Positions 25,891 to 34,136 are shown, counted from the stretch's first letter. The stretch: DNA of 64,000 bases from Flavobacterium quisquiliarum (GCF_019308285.1 NZ_WWEM01000035.1:217878-281877), one strand, 5' to 3'. The notes: a model not told the origin generated them from the letters alone. Translations and numbers: made by a program.

Positions 25891-27447
25891 TTATGCTGTT
25901 CTTTCTAACACTTGAACTTCATCAATAAAATCATTCAAGAAATATTTCAATTCGTTCAGTTCATATTCATTTGGAAATAATCTCTCATTTACAATTTTAA
26001 CTGGTGTATAGTTAAAGTTATTCATCGAGCACCAGTCATATTGTTTTTGAATTTCCTGACTGATCATCATACTAACTGAATCAACATGCCATTTTTTGAG
26101 CCATTTTTTATAGGCCATTCTTTTAATATACCAATCAGAAATTGCCTCAACAGTTTTCCCAGGAGTTGTTCTATTAATCGTTAATAGCCTTTCAACAATT
26201 GCTTTATATGGATTATCATTATTCTCTGGATTAATATTAAAAAGAACGTTTAAAAAAATTCTATCTGGATATTTCATTACTAGCTCAAAAGCCTCCTGAA
26301 ATGTTTTATAACAATGTCCACAACTAGGACTAATTATAATAGAAAGTTTTACAGCTGCATTTCTATTACCAAAATTTAGACCTCTTAAGTCTTCAAATCC
26401 TTTTGTATATTTTACTTTTTTAGACAAGAAGTTTAATAGGGAATAATTTCTTTTAAACTTTTTAAGTTCTTTCAGTGAGTTTTCATTATCAAGCAGTTTT
26501 TTAATCATCACCTTTACAGCCGCCCAAATAGGAATTAACAGTAATAAAGAGAAAGTGTATGGAAAAACATCTTTAAAACTAAAACTCAACGTAAAAAGAT
26601 CTGATGAAAACCATATAACGCTTTGCACTACAATTAATAATGATACTGCTAAACACATTACACACCATTTTTGAATTTCAAACTTCTGAATCCAAATAGA
26701 ACAAACCACTACTGGAATTGCTAACAAGCTTAAAAATCCAACAAATATTGCTGAGCTTAAAGGCTGAACCAAAATTGCAATAATGCTTGAACTAAAGAAA
26801 AGCAATGGTAAATCTGAAAAACTTAACCATCTATTTGCAATGTCGTCATTAAAACTTATAACAGAGTGACAAGAAGAGTTAGAACTTAGATTACAAAATT
26901 TTGAAATTACAGTGTTTTTAACACCCCATTTTTGCTGTACAATAAATATGCTTACAATTAGACCTAATATTGAGGTCCCTAAGAAAATAGTGCTAAACAA
27001 ATTAAATCCGTTATAAAAAAAAGATAGTCCTGCGAGAAGCACTAATGGAAGAAAATATTTCAACCAATTATATTCTACTTTTAGGTTCTCTCTTGCAACA
27101 ACATTATTTGGTTCAATTGCAACAATTACTCCATTCCAATCTAAAAGAAATTTATCATACGATAATTTTTGGCTTCCTTTTTTCAATGTTGTAATTCGAA
27201 CACCATTTTTAATCTTTTCAACCAGGATTAATTCCTCTTTAAAATAAGCCAAAAAATTAGATGGCAGATCCACAATTTGCTCTTTTGAAACTCTCACTGC
27301 CGCATTCTCTACAGAAAGCAAATCAAACGAATCTGTAATAGCAAATAAACTTGGATAATTTGGATGAGATAAAAACAGATCCTTGAACTCATTTTTTATG
27401 TCTGAGTACTTGTTGATTTGTAAAAATTTTTGGACCAGTTTTAACAT
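25891..27447 (-). CDS. C39-like / VKOR / thioredoxin fusion membrane protein
   Basis: This 518-residue protein should make disulfides in exported peptides. I use the ATG at 27447, not the GTG just before it. Residues 1-115 resemble a C39-like domain (LSHPNYPSLFAITDSFDLL, DKFLLDWNGVIVAIE) but lack a catalytic cysteine. Several membrane spans at about 125-310 form a vitamin K epoxide reductase domain with the C262-x-x-C265 pair (KWCVMCLA) and Cys185/Cys193. The C-terminus is a thioredoxin fold with C376-GH-C379 (SPSCGHCYKTF). Known VKOR-Trx fusions act like DsbB-DsbA. The dead C39 domain may bind the double-glycine leader; that is inference. Confidence 0.85.
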   Translation of the reverse strand: MLKLVQKFLQINKYSDIKNEFKDLFLSHPNYPSLFAITDSFDLLSVENAAVRVSKEQIVDLPSNFLAYFKEELILVEKIKNGVRITTLKKGSQKLSYDKFLLDWNGVIVAIEPNNVVARENLKVEYNWLKYFLPLVLLAGLSFFYNGFNLFSTIFLGTSILGLIVSIFIVQQKWGVKNTVISKFCNLSSNSSCHSVISFNDDIANRWLSFSDLPLLFFSSSIIAILVQPLSSAIFVGFLSLLAIPVVVCSIWIQKFEIQKWCVMCLAVSLLIVVQSVIWFSSDLFTLSFSFKDVFPYTFSLLLLIPIWAAVKVMIKKLLDNENSLKELKKFKRNYSLLNFLSKKVKYTKGFEDLRGLNFGNRNAAVKLSIIISPSCGHCYKTFQEAFELVMKYPDRIFLNVLFNINPENNDNPYKAIVERLLTINRTTPGKTVEAISDWYIKRMAYKKWLKKWHVDSVSMMISQEIQKQYDWCSMNNFNYTPVKIVNERLFPNEYELNELKYFLNDFIDEVQVLERTA

Positions 27448-28035
27448 CACTTTTTATCGATTTAAAATCATAATTACACTGCAAAGATTGGGGTTTTTAT
27501 TGATAAAAATCGCATGCATGTATACATTTTATTAATTATACCACATACAATTTATAAATTATACCAAGTATACTAAACACAATAAACACCTGTAAAACAA
27601 ATAGTTATGGTTGTGTTTTTTTATTTAAAACTTCTAAAAGCCTATTTTCGATTAACGGCTATGCTTTTTATCTAGTTTTGGAAAAGCAATAATCCAAACA
27701 TCAAAAAACATGAAAAAACGGCCTTAAAAATTAAATGATTTTAAAGTAAAAAGATCATAAAAATGAGGACAGAAAATGACAAAAAAATAGTCAAAAAAAT
27801 GTCTGAATTGAAACAAAAATTCTCCCAAAAAACATAAAAAGCAGATCATTATTTTGAAAGCTTAAACTTACAATAAGAGATTAATTTTTTCTGCTTTTTA
27901 ATCCAAAAATAAACCCAGAATTTCAAAACATAAACCAAAATTTGACGCACAATTTTAGCGCATTTGACTCAATTGCCTAAAAATATTTATGAAAGATTAA
28001 TAGTACAAAAAAACTGAACTTAAAAATAAATAAAG
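27448..28035. other. AT-rich divergent region between VKOR fusion gene and the tandem peptide array
   Basis: The region holds the outward promoters of the minus-strand operon and of the plus-strand peptide array. An AAAAAGCAGA/TCTGCTTTTT pair near 27836-27900 can form a long-looped hairpin. A 24-codon ORF at 27763-27837 is Lys-rich and lacks a leader motif; I do not trust it. I see no further GG-leader peptides here. Confidence 0.5.
27963..27991 (+). promoter_or_regulatory. Possible promoter of the six-peptide array
   Basis: TTTG at 27963-27966 and TATTTATG at 27984-27991 (TAnnTTTG with one mismatch) are separated by 17 nt, slightly short. Transcription would start about 40 nt before the first peptide gene. 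Confidence 0.4.
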
Positions 28036-28182
28036 ATGAAAAATAGAACATTCACATTAAGCGATTTCGAAGTAGAAAAAATAAGCAGAGAAGCACAAAA
28101 AATAGTAAAAGGTGGCGTAACAACAACTCCTTCAGAAGAACCAAACCCGCTTAATAACCGTGGTGGAAACGGAAATGGTTAA
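28036..28182 (+). CDS. Tandem Asn/Gly-rich GG-leader peptide 1 of 6
   Basis: The gene encodes 48 residues. The leader runs MKNRTFTLSDFEVEKISREA then QKIVKGG, with double glycine at 26-27. The core is VTTTPSEEPNPLNN followed by RGGNGNG. It is the most diverged leader of the six, with the same core plan, and is the first gene of the array. There is no Cys, Lys or aromatic residue in the core. It was uncalled by length-based prediction. The product is probably an exported peptide; modification and function are unknown. Confidence 0.78.
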   Translation: MKNRTFTLSDFEVEKISREAQKIVKGGVTTTPSEEPNPLNNRGGNGNG

Positions 28183-28235
28183 TGACCATTTAAAATCATA
28201 AAAAGCAATAAACGTAATTTCTAAAAAAAAGACAC

Positions 28236-28382
28236 ATGAAAAAAAATACACTAAAAATAGCAGACTTTCAATTTGAAAAAATAAGCCAAGAAGCGCAAAA
28301 AACAGTAAAAGGTGGCGTAACAACAACGCCTTTGGAAGAACCAAATCCGCTTAATAATGGAGGAGGAAACGGAAATGGTTAA
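28236..28382 (+). CDS. Tandem Asn/Gly-rich GG-leader peptide 2 of 6
   Basis: This 48-residue copy has leader MKKNTLKIADFQFEKISQEA then QKTVKGG and core VTTTPLEEPNPLNN then GGGNGNG. Compared with copy 1 it has Gly for Arg after NPLNN and Leu for Ser after TTTP. It starts exactly 200 bp after copy 1, with a related spacer. Confidence 0.78.
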   Translation: MKKNTLKIADFQFEKISQEAQKTVKGGVTTTPLEEPNPLNNGGGNGNG

Positions 28383-28433
28383 TTACCATCTTAAATCATA
28401 AAAATTAATAAAGCAATCCAAAAAAAAAGACAC

Positions 28434-28580
28434 ATGAAAAATAATTCACTAAAAATAGCAGACTTTCAATTTGAAAAAATAAGCAGAGAAGCACAAAGAA
28501 CGGTAAAAGGAGGCGTAACAACAACACCGCCGGAAGAACCAAATCCGCTTAATAACCGTGGTGGAAACGGAAACGGTTAA
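28434..28580 (+). CDS. Tandem Asn/Gly-rich GG-leader peptide 3 of 6
   Basis: This 48-residue copy has leader MKNNSLKIADFQFEKISREA then QRTVKGG and core VTTTPPEEPNPLNN then RGGNGNG. The leader is the array's consensus form. The unit length to the next copy is 198 bp. Confidence 0.78.
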   Translation: MKNNSLKIADFQFEKISREAQRTVKGGVTTTPPEEPNPLNNRGGNGNG

Positions 28581-28631
28581 TTACGCTCTTAAATCATAAA
28601 AATTAATAAAGTAATCCAAAAAAAAAGACAC

Positions 28632-28775
28632 ATGAAAAATAATTCACTGAAGATAGCAGACTTTCAATTTGAAAAAATAAGCAGAGAAGCACAAAGAACT
28701 GTAAAAGGAGGCGATACAACAACACCGGAAGAACCAAACCCGCTTAATAACCGTGGTGGAAACGGAAACGGTTAA
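28632..28775 (+). CDS. Tandem Asn/Gly-rich GG-leader peptide 4 of 6
   Basis: This 47-residue copy has the same leader as copy 3. The core is DTTTPEEPNPLNN then RGGNGNG: Asp replaces Val after the double glycine, and one codon is missing before EEP. The one-codon deletion keeps the frame, which supports coding. Confidence 0.78.
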   Translation: MKNNSLKIADFQFEKISREAQRTVKGGDTTTPEEPNPLNNRGGNGNG

Positions 28776-28825
28776 TCATCCTAAATAATGAAGATCAATT
28801 AAAATAATCCAAAAAAGAAAAAAAT

Positions 28826-28972
28826 ATGAAAAATAATTCACTGAAAATAGCAGACTTTCAATTTGAAAAAATAAGCAGAGAATCCCAGAGAACGGTAAAA
28901 GGCGGTGATACAACAACCCCGCCGGAAGAACCAAACCCGCTTAATAATGGAGGAGGAAACGGAAACGGTTAG
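28826..28972 (+). CDS. Tandem Asn/Gly-rich GG-leader peptide 5 of 6
   Basis: This 48-residue copy has leader MKNNSLKIADFQFEKISRES then QRTVKGG and core DTTTPPEEPNPLNN then GGGNGNG. It ends with TAG where the others use TAA. Confidence 0.78.
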   Translation: MKNNSLKIADFQFEKISRESQRTVKGGDTTTPPEEPNPLNNGGGNGNG

Positions 28973-29024
28973 TTATCATCTTAAATCATAAAAATTAATA
29001 AAGTAATCCAAAAAAGAAAAAATT

Positions 29025-29171
29025 ATGAAAAATAATTCACTGAAAATCACAGATTTCCAAATAGAAAAAATAAGCAGAGAATCCCAGAGAACGGTAAAAG
29101 GCGGTGATACAATAACTCCGCCAGAACAACCAAACCCGCTTAATAATGGAGGAGGAAACGGAAATGGTTAA
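29025..29171 (+). CDS. Tandem Asn/Gly-rich GG-leader peptide 6 of 6
   Basis: This 48-residue copy has leader MKNNSLKITDFQIEKISRES then QRTVKGG and core DTITPPEQPNPLNN then GGGNGNG. It carries private changes (Ala9Thr, Phe13Ile, Glu to Gln before PNP) but keeps the NPLNN and GGNGNG parts. It ends 11 nt before the stop of the convergent TPR-AraC gene. Confidence 0.78.
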   Translation: MKNNSLKITDFQIEKISRESQRTVKGGDTITPPEQPNPLNNGGGNGNG

Positions 29172-29182
29172 AAAATTCAGCT

Positions 29183-30940
29183 CTAAATATTGTTCGCAAA
29201 TTGAGCTGGAGATACTCCAGTTCTTTTGCGAAATGATTTTGCAAAAGAAACAGCATTCTTAAAACCAACACTTTCGGCAATTGCCTGAGTAGAATATTTA
29301 CGATATAAATGATTGGTAATCATTTGATTAATAACATAATTAATCTTTAGTTCGTTAGAATACTCTCCGAAAGATTTACCAAATCTTTTATTCACCACAT
29401 AAGATAGATAAGTAGTATTTGTTTTGATCTTTTTCGCGGCATAAGATAGCGTAAAATCAGCATTTAAATATTCTAATTTTTCTTCCAGAGCCAAAAGTTT
29501 TTCTACAATTTTATTTTCTTTGGCCTCATCAATACTCAAATTTGCATTTTCCTTTTTGAGCAGAGACTCTTCTAATTCAGGAACTTCTAAAACTACAGGT
29601 TTTTCAATTGTTTTCTCAATTTCTTTCTTCTCTAAATTAGCTTTAAATTCTTCAATTAAAGCATTCATTTTTTTCTGTGCTTTATTTTTATCCCGAATGT
29701 TTTTAATTAAAAAAAAGACAATTGCTACCACCAAAATAACATAGAAAACTTTAAGTGCTTTATTCCATAAGACTTCATATTTATATTTCTCCTGAATACT
29801 TACCATCTCTTCACTAAGATTAGCAGTACCTAGTTTATAATTAACGTCTAAGGCTTCTTCTCTCAATTCTCCTTCATATTTTTCGTAGGCATCTAAATAT
29901 AATTTAGAATGCTTAAAAGCCAATTCTGGCTCATTTTTTATATTATAAATTTTAGCCTGTATATAATTGGATTGAAAATAACTTTTATCGATTTTCTTCT
30001 CTTTGAGAGCAATCGAGTCATTTTTTTTCAAAAAGACCAAAGCTTTGTCATACTTTTTCTGGGTATAATAGAGTTCTCCCAGATTGTAATTTGCAATCTT
30101 GTAATACACTTGGTCATTATTTTGCTTAGCATACATTGCTATATCAAAATAGGCTTTTTCAGCGTTTTTAACATCTTTTTTTACCAGATAGATATTTCCT
30201 AGACTTAGAGTGGCCGTCATTTTATTATCTATATAGTTCTGCGAAAAATTGACTGCTTTTTTATAAAAATATTCGGCGGAGTCAAGCAAAAATAATTTAT
30301 TCCTATTCTTCATAAAATAGCTTTCGTAGACATTTCCTAAATTGGTATAAATATTACTTTTACTATTTTGAAATTGATCTTTTTCGTAAAGTCCCTCATT
30401 TTTATCTAGAAAATCACTGTTCTGTCTTAAATTTTTGGCAGCAAGTGCGTAATTCCCAACTTCAGAATTCACCAAAGCCATATTGCTTTTAAATTTTACA
30501 GTTTGTATAACATCTGATGTTTTTATCGAAAGCTTAATTCCTTCCTGATAATTACTTAAGGCTTCACCAAAATTTTTTCTTTTCCACTCGGTTAACCCTC
30601 TGTAATTATAGAGATAGGCTCTAATGTTTATTTTTTCAACAGATTCGGGAATTTTTTTATAGTATTCTAATGCTTTGTTATACCATTCATCACATTTAAC
30701 GCGGTTGTTCTTTAACTGATACAAATAGGATCCTGCGCCATAAGCAAAGGCTAAATGTTCATTCTTGCTAGATTTCTGAAGTTCGGCTGCGTACTTTAGT
30801 CCTTCATCAAAATTACCGTTCATACTGAAACGTATTTTATCCTGTAACTGTAAATACTCTTGTTCAGTAAACTCTTTTGTAGGTTGAGCCATACTAGTAT
30901 TAAGTAGGAATAAAAATAGAAAAGAGATGATCAGCCTCAT
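29183..30940 (-). CDS. TPR membrane regulator with C-terminal AraC-type DNA-binding domain
   Basis: The 585-residue protein has a signal peptide (MRLIISFLFLFLLNTSMAQ), then tetratricopeptide repeats to about residue 370 (AYLYNYRGLTEWKRKNFGEA, IYTNLGNVYESYF, IANYNLGELYYTQKKYDKAL). One membrane span lies at about 393-412 (VFYVILVVAIVFFLI). A charged coiled-coil linker leads to an AraC helix-turn-helix pair at about 490-585 (SYAAKKIKTNTTYLSYVVNK, AESVGFKNAVSFAKSFRKRTG). The plan is a periplasmic sensor coupled through the membrane to a DNA-binding domain. It converges on the six-peptide array and is a good candidate for its regulator. Confidence 0.88.
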   Translation of the reverse strand: MRLIISFLFLFLLNTSMAQPTKEFTEQEYLQLQDKIRFSMNGNFDEGLKYAAELQKSSKNEHLAFAYGAGSYLYQLKNNRVKCDEWYNKALEYYKKIPESVEKINIRAYLYNYRGLTEWKRKNFGEALSNYQEGIKLSIKTSDVIQTVKFKSNMALVNSEVGNYALAAKNLRQNSDFLDKNEGLYEKDQFQNSKSNIYTNLGNVYESYFMKNRNKLFLLDSAEYFYKKAVNFSQNYIDNKMTATLSLGNIYLVKKDVKNAEKAYFDIAMYAKQNNDQVYYKIANYNLGELYYTQKKYDKALVFLKKNDSIALKEKKIDKSYFQSNYIQAKIYNIKNEPELAFKHSKLYLDAYEKYEGELREEALDVNYKLGTANLSEEMVSIQEKYKYEVLWNKALKVFYVILVVAIVFFLIKNIRDKNKAQKKMNALIEEFKANLEKKEIEKTIEKPVVLEVPELEESLLKKENANLSIDEAKENKIVEKLLALEEKLEYLNADFTLSYAAKKIKTNTTYLSYVVNKRFGKSFGEYSNELKINYVINQMITNHLYRKYSTQAIAESVGFKNAVSFAKSFRKRTGVSPAQFANNI

Positions 30941-31106
30941 TTATTAAATTTTTGGTATTCAAAAATAGTCTATAAATTATCAATAAACTACAATTAATTT
31001 GCCAAATTCCTATTAATTTTATTTTTACCTTTAAAAAATATAACAAAACAAGAACTATTTGTTATATTTTTATTACGTAAATTTGTTTTGTTAAAAATTA
31101 AAAAAC

Positions 31107-32285
31107 ATGAAACCAGACCTATTTCAATCTCCAGATTACTACAACTTAGACGATTTACTTTCTGACGAACATAAATTGGTTCGCGAATCTGCTCGTGCAT
31201 GGGTTAAAAAAGAAGTTTCTCCTATTATAGAAGAATATGCTCAAAAAGCAGAATTCCCTAAACAATTAATTAAAGGTCTTGGAGAAATTGGTGGTTTTGG
31301 ACCTTATATTCCTGTCGAATATGGTGGTGCTGGATTAGACCAAATCTCTTATGGCTTAATTATGCAGGAAATCGAAAGAGGCGATTCTGGTGTAAGATCA
31401 ACCTCATCTGTTCAATCTTCGTTAGTAATGTATCCCATTTGGAAATATGGAAACGAAGAACAAAGAATGAAATACCTGCCAAAACTTGCTACAGGAGAAT
31501 ATATTGGCTGTTTTGGTTTAACAGAGCCGGATCATGGTTCTGATCCAGGAAGCATGATTACTAATTTTAAAGATATGGGAGATCACTATCTTTTAAACGG
31601 TGCTAAAATGTGGATTTCCAACGCTCCGTTTGCCGACATTGCCATTGTATGGGCTAAAAATGAAGAAGGCCGAATTCATGGTTTAATTGTGGAACGAGGT
31701 ATGGAAGGCTTTACAACTCCAGAAACCCATAATAAATGGTCGCTTCGTGCCTCTGCAACCGGAGAATTGATTTTTGATAATGTAAAAGTTCCAAAAGAAA
31801 ATCTTTTACCTAATAAATCGGGGCTTGGCGCTCCGCTTGGCTGTTTAGATTCTGCTCGTTACGGAATTGCTTGGGGAGCAATTGGCGCTGCAATGGATTG
31901 TTACGATACTGCTTTACGTTACTCTAAAGAGAGAATTCAGTTTGGAAAAGCAATTGGAGGAACACAATTACAACAGAAAAAACTGGCAGAAATGATTACC
32001 GAAATCACGAAAGCACAATTATTAACCTGGCGTTTAGGTGTTTTAAGAAACGAAGGAAAAGCAACTACTGCACAAATCTCGATGGCAAAACGTAACAATG
32101 TAAATATGGCAATCAACATAGCGCGTGAAGCCAGACAAATGCTTGGAGGTATGGGAATTACTGGCGAATACTCTATTATGCGCCACATGATGAACCTCGA
32201 AAGTGTGATTACTTACGAAGGAACTCACGACATCCATTTATTGATAACTGGAATGGATGTGACTGGAATTCCAGCATTTAAATAA
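31107..32285 (+). CDS. Acyl-CoA dehydrogenase, glutaryl-CoA dehydrogenase-like
   Basis: This 392-residue flavoprotein has the acyl-CoA dehydrogenase fold. Motifs typical of the glutaryl-CoA branch are RSTSSVQSSLVMYPI and GCFGLTEPDHGSDP. The catalytic glutamate lies in VITYEGTHDIHLL near the C-terminus. It would convert glutaryl-CoA to crotonyl-CoA in lysine/tryptophan breakdown. An exact -7 word TAAATTTG at 31078-31085, with TTTG 16 nt upstream, is a plausible promoter. A terminator follows the gene. Confidence 0.9.
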   Translation: MKPDLFQSPDYYNLDDLLSDEHKLVRESARAWVKKEVSPIIEEYAQKAEFPKQLIKGLGEIGGFGPYIPVEYGGAGLDQISYGLIMQEIERGDSGVRSTSSVQSSLVMYPIWKYGNEEQRMKYLPKLATGEYIGCFGLTEPDHGSDPGSMITNFKDMGDHYLLNGAKMWISNAPFADIAIVWAKNEEGRIHGLIVERGMEGFTTPETHNKWSLRASATGELIFDNVKVPKENLLPNKSGLGAPLGCLDSARYGIAWGAIGAAMDCYDTALRYSKERIQFGKAIGGTQLQQKKLAEMITEITKAQLLTWRLGVLRNEGKATTAQISMAKRNNVNMAINIAREARQMLGGMGITGEYSIMRHMMNLESVITYEGTHDIHLLITGMDVTGIPAFK

Positions 32286-32319
32286 ACAGTAACTATTAAA
32301 ATATACATAAAATCAATAC

Positions 32320-32350
32320 AAAAAGCTTCTTCTTAACGGAGAAGCTTTTT
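32320..32350 (+). terminator. Terminator after the acyl-CoA dehydrogenase gene
   Basis: AAAAAGCTTCT (32320-32330) pairs perfectly with AGAAGCTTTTT (32340-32350). The final T belongs to a promoter -7 word for the next gene, so terminator and promoter overlap by one base. Confidence 0.75.
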
Positions 32351-32357
32351 ATCTTTG
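32350..32357 (+). promoter_or_regulatory. -7 promoter element of the DUF3050 gene
   Basis: TATCTTTG is an exact TAnnTTTG match 20 nt before the start codon, directly after the preceding terminator stem. Confidence 0.5.
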
Positions 32358-32376
32358 CACCAAAATTTTTCCAAAA

Positions 32377-33159
32377 ATGAATATCGAAACGATAAACAAA
32401 AGCATTCAACCTCAAAAAGATCAACTATTAAAACATTCTTTATACAATAAGATTCAAAACATAGACGACTTACACAGCTTTTTAGAAACGCACGTTTTTG
32501 CTGTTTGGGATTTTATGTCACTTTTAAAAGCCTTACAAGCCAAACTTACTTGTACAACAACGCCTTGGTTTGCTACAAAAAATCCAGAAACGAGATATTT
32601 AATCAATGAAATTGTTTTGGCAGAAGAAACCGATTTAACGCTAGACGGAAGAAGACAAAGCCACTACGAAATGTATTTGGAAGCTATGGAAGCCTGCGGT
32701 GCTGATACAACAGGAATTTTAACTTTCTTATCAGAAGTACATTCGCTTCAAAATATATTTGTTGCCATCAAACAAAGCCCAATGCATCCAAATGTGAAAG
32801 CTTTCTTGGATTTTACTTTCAGAGTAATCGAAGAAGGAAAACCACACGAAATTGCTGCTGCTTTTACATTCGGAAGAGAAGATTTGATTCCAAGCATGTT
32901 TACAGAAATTCTGAAAAACTTTCAAAAGAACCTTCCAGAAACCGATTTGACAAAACTTTTGTATTATTTTGAAAGACATATCGAACTAGATGCTGATGAA
33001 CATGGTCCAATGGCAATGACAATGATTACAGAATTATGTGAAGACGATGTACAAAAATGGAAAGAAGTCGAAGAGGTTTCTATTCTTGCCTTAGAAAAAC
33101 GCATCGGACTTTGGAATGCCATCGAGGAAGATATCGTGATGAAAACCGAAATGGTTTAA
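32377..33159 (+). CDS. DUF3050 family protein (haem-oxygenase-like fold)
   Basis: The 260-residue soluble, mostly helical protein matches the DUF3050 pattern I know (LETHVFAVWDFMSLLKALQ, EETDLTLDGRRQSHYEMYLEA in parts, YYFERHIELDADEHGPMA). The paired His and Glu/Asp residues in HVFAVWDFM, EEIVLAEE-like segments and RHIELDADEHG recall di-iron haem-oxygenase-like proteins. Function is unknown. It has its own promoter. Confidence 0.8.
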   Translation: MNIETINKSIQPQKDQLLKHSLYNKIQNIDDLHSFLETHVFAVWDFMSLLKALQAKLTCTTTPWFATKNPETRYLINEIVLAEETDLTLDGRRQSHYEMYLEAMEACGADTTGILTFLSEVHSLQNIFVAIKQSPMHPNVKAFLDFTFRVIEEGKPHEIAAAFTFGREDLIPSMFTEILKNFQKNLPETDLTKLLYYFERHIELDADEHGPMAMTMITELCEDDVQKWKEVEEVSILALEKRIGLWNAIEEDIVMKTEMV

Positions 33160-33225
33160 TAAAATCCAAAATAACTTATTTAACGTAACTATTTGTTTAA
33201 AACGACCTCAAAATTTAAACAAATT

Positions 33226-33981
33226 ATGAAACTAGATTTTAAACAAATAGTTATTGTTATACTTTCAGGATTTCTTTTGAGCTGTAATTCAGATGAAAAT
33301 TCAACTCCTACTACAACTACTCCTCCCGTTGTAAATCCGCCCGTAACAACAAATCCTCCTATTCCGAGTACTATAAATTATTTAGCTTTAGGCGACAGTT
33401 ATACAATTGGTCAAAGTGTTTGCACAACCTGCCGTTTTCCAGAACAGCTAAAAGCGAGTTTAAATACCATGTATTCGAGTACCATTTCGCTTAAAATAAT
33501 TGCTACAACAGGCTGGACAACATCCAATTTACTTTCGGCAATCGAATCTCAAAAGCCAGAATCCAATTATGATTTGGTAACACTTTTAATTGGCGTTAAC
33601 AATCAATACCAGCACAAAAACTTTTCGGTTTACGAAAAAGAATTTCCAGAATTGGTCAACAAAGCGATTATACTAGCAAAAGGCGATCGAAAAAATGTTG
33701 TCGTAATTTCTATTCCAGATTACGCTTACACGCCTTATGGGAAAGCACTTTCAGGAGATCAAAGCGCTATAATTTCTGCAGAAATAGACAAATACAACAC
33801 CTTTGCAGAAAACTATTGCAATGACAATCAAGTCGCATTTGTTTCGATTACAGATATTACCCGTTTAGGACTTAGCAATCCAAACCTTGTAGCCTCAGAT
33901 GGCTTACATCCTTCCGAAACCGCTTATAAAATGTTTGTAGACCGAATGATGTCAAAGATCAAAATCGCTTTGCAAAATTAA
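33226..33981 (+). CDS. SGNH/GDSL hydrolase lipoprotein
   Basis: I start at the ATG at 33226, which places the lipobox (GFLLSC) correctly; the frame is open upstream only from a TTG. The mature part begins with a Thr/Pro-rich linker (TPTTTTPPVVNPPVTT). The SGNH esterase fold follows, with nucleophile Ser in ALGDSYTIG, block III-type Asn in LIGVNNQY and the Asp-His pair in SDGLHPSE. It should be an outer-membrane-anchored esterase/lipase with unknown substrate. Confidence 0.9.
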   Translation: MKLDFKQIVIVILSGFLLSCNSDENSTPTTTTPPVVNPPVTTNPPIPSTINYLALGDSYTIGQSVCTTCRFPEQLKASLNTMYSSTISLKIIATTGWTTSNLLSAIESQKPESNYDLVTLLIGVNNQYQHKNFSVYEKEFPELVNKAIILAKGDRKNVVVISIPDYAYTPYGKALSGDQSAIISAEIDKYNTFAENYCNDNQVAFVSITDITRLGLSNPNLVASDGLHPSETAYKMFVDRMMSKIKIALQN

Positions 33982-34000
33982 GTTTTTATATTTTTTAGAA

Positions 34001-34110
34001 GCAGAAAAACTCGTTTTCAAAATCACGTTTAGTCCCGCTATTCGCTATATCTTTTATGGCGAACCCCGCCATAAAAGGATACCGCTTCTATCGGGGCTAG
34101 ATTAGATCTT
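34001..34110. repeat. Covarying stem-loop repeat, copy 1
   Basis: The element starts gcagaaaaactcg. It has an 11-bp perfect inner stem CTTTTATGGCG (34051-34061) and CGCCATAAAAG (34067-34077) with loop AACCC. An outer stem pairs TAGTCCCG (34030-34037) with CGGGGCTA (34092-34099). Copy 2 at 40387-40495 has the same loop and outer stem but a different, compensated inner stem. It lies between convergent genes and may also serve as a terminator. Confidence 0.85.
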
Positions 34111-34136
34111 TAATTTTTCAAAAGAACCAAAGAGAT

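Larger units (their letters stand above)
28036..29171 (+). repeat. Six-unit tandem gene array, unit about 194-200 bp
   Basis: Start codons at 28036, 28236, 28434, 28632, 28826 and 29025 give units of 200, 198, 198, 194 and 199 bp. Each unit has a peptide gene of 144 or 147 bp and a similar A-rich spacer (tcataaaaattaataaag and an A-rich run before the ATG). Many differences between units are synonymous (Gly GGT/GGC/GGA, Thr ACA/ACC/ACG/ACT, Asn AAT/AAC), so the copies were not made recently and protein sequence appears to be conserved. Confidence 0.85.

Noticed and set aside
27763..27837. 24-codon Lys-rich ORF on the plus strand in the divergent peptide-locus region
   Set aside because: There is no GG leader, its composition is that of A-rich DNA, and nothing similar is nearby.
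28132..28344. 70-codon minus-strand ORF across peptide genes 1 and 2
   Set aside because: It is an antisense shadow of the plus-strand array, which is supported by six consistent copies.
28036..29171. CRISPR-like interpretation of the six-unit repeat
   Set aside because: The units are coding, about 200 bp long, diverged mostly at synonymous sites, and have no spacer-repeat alternation of 25-40 bp.
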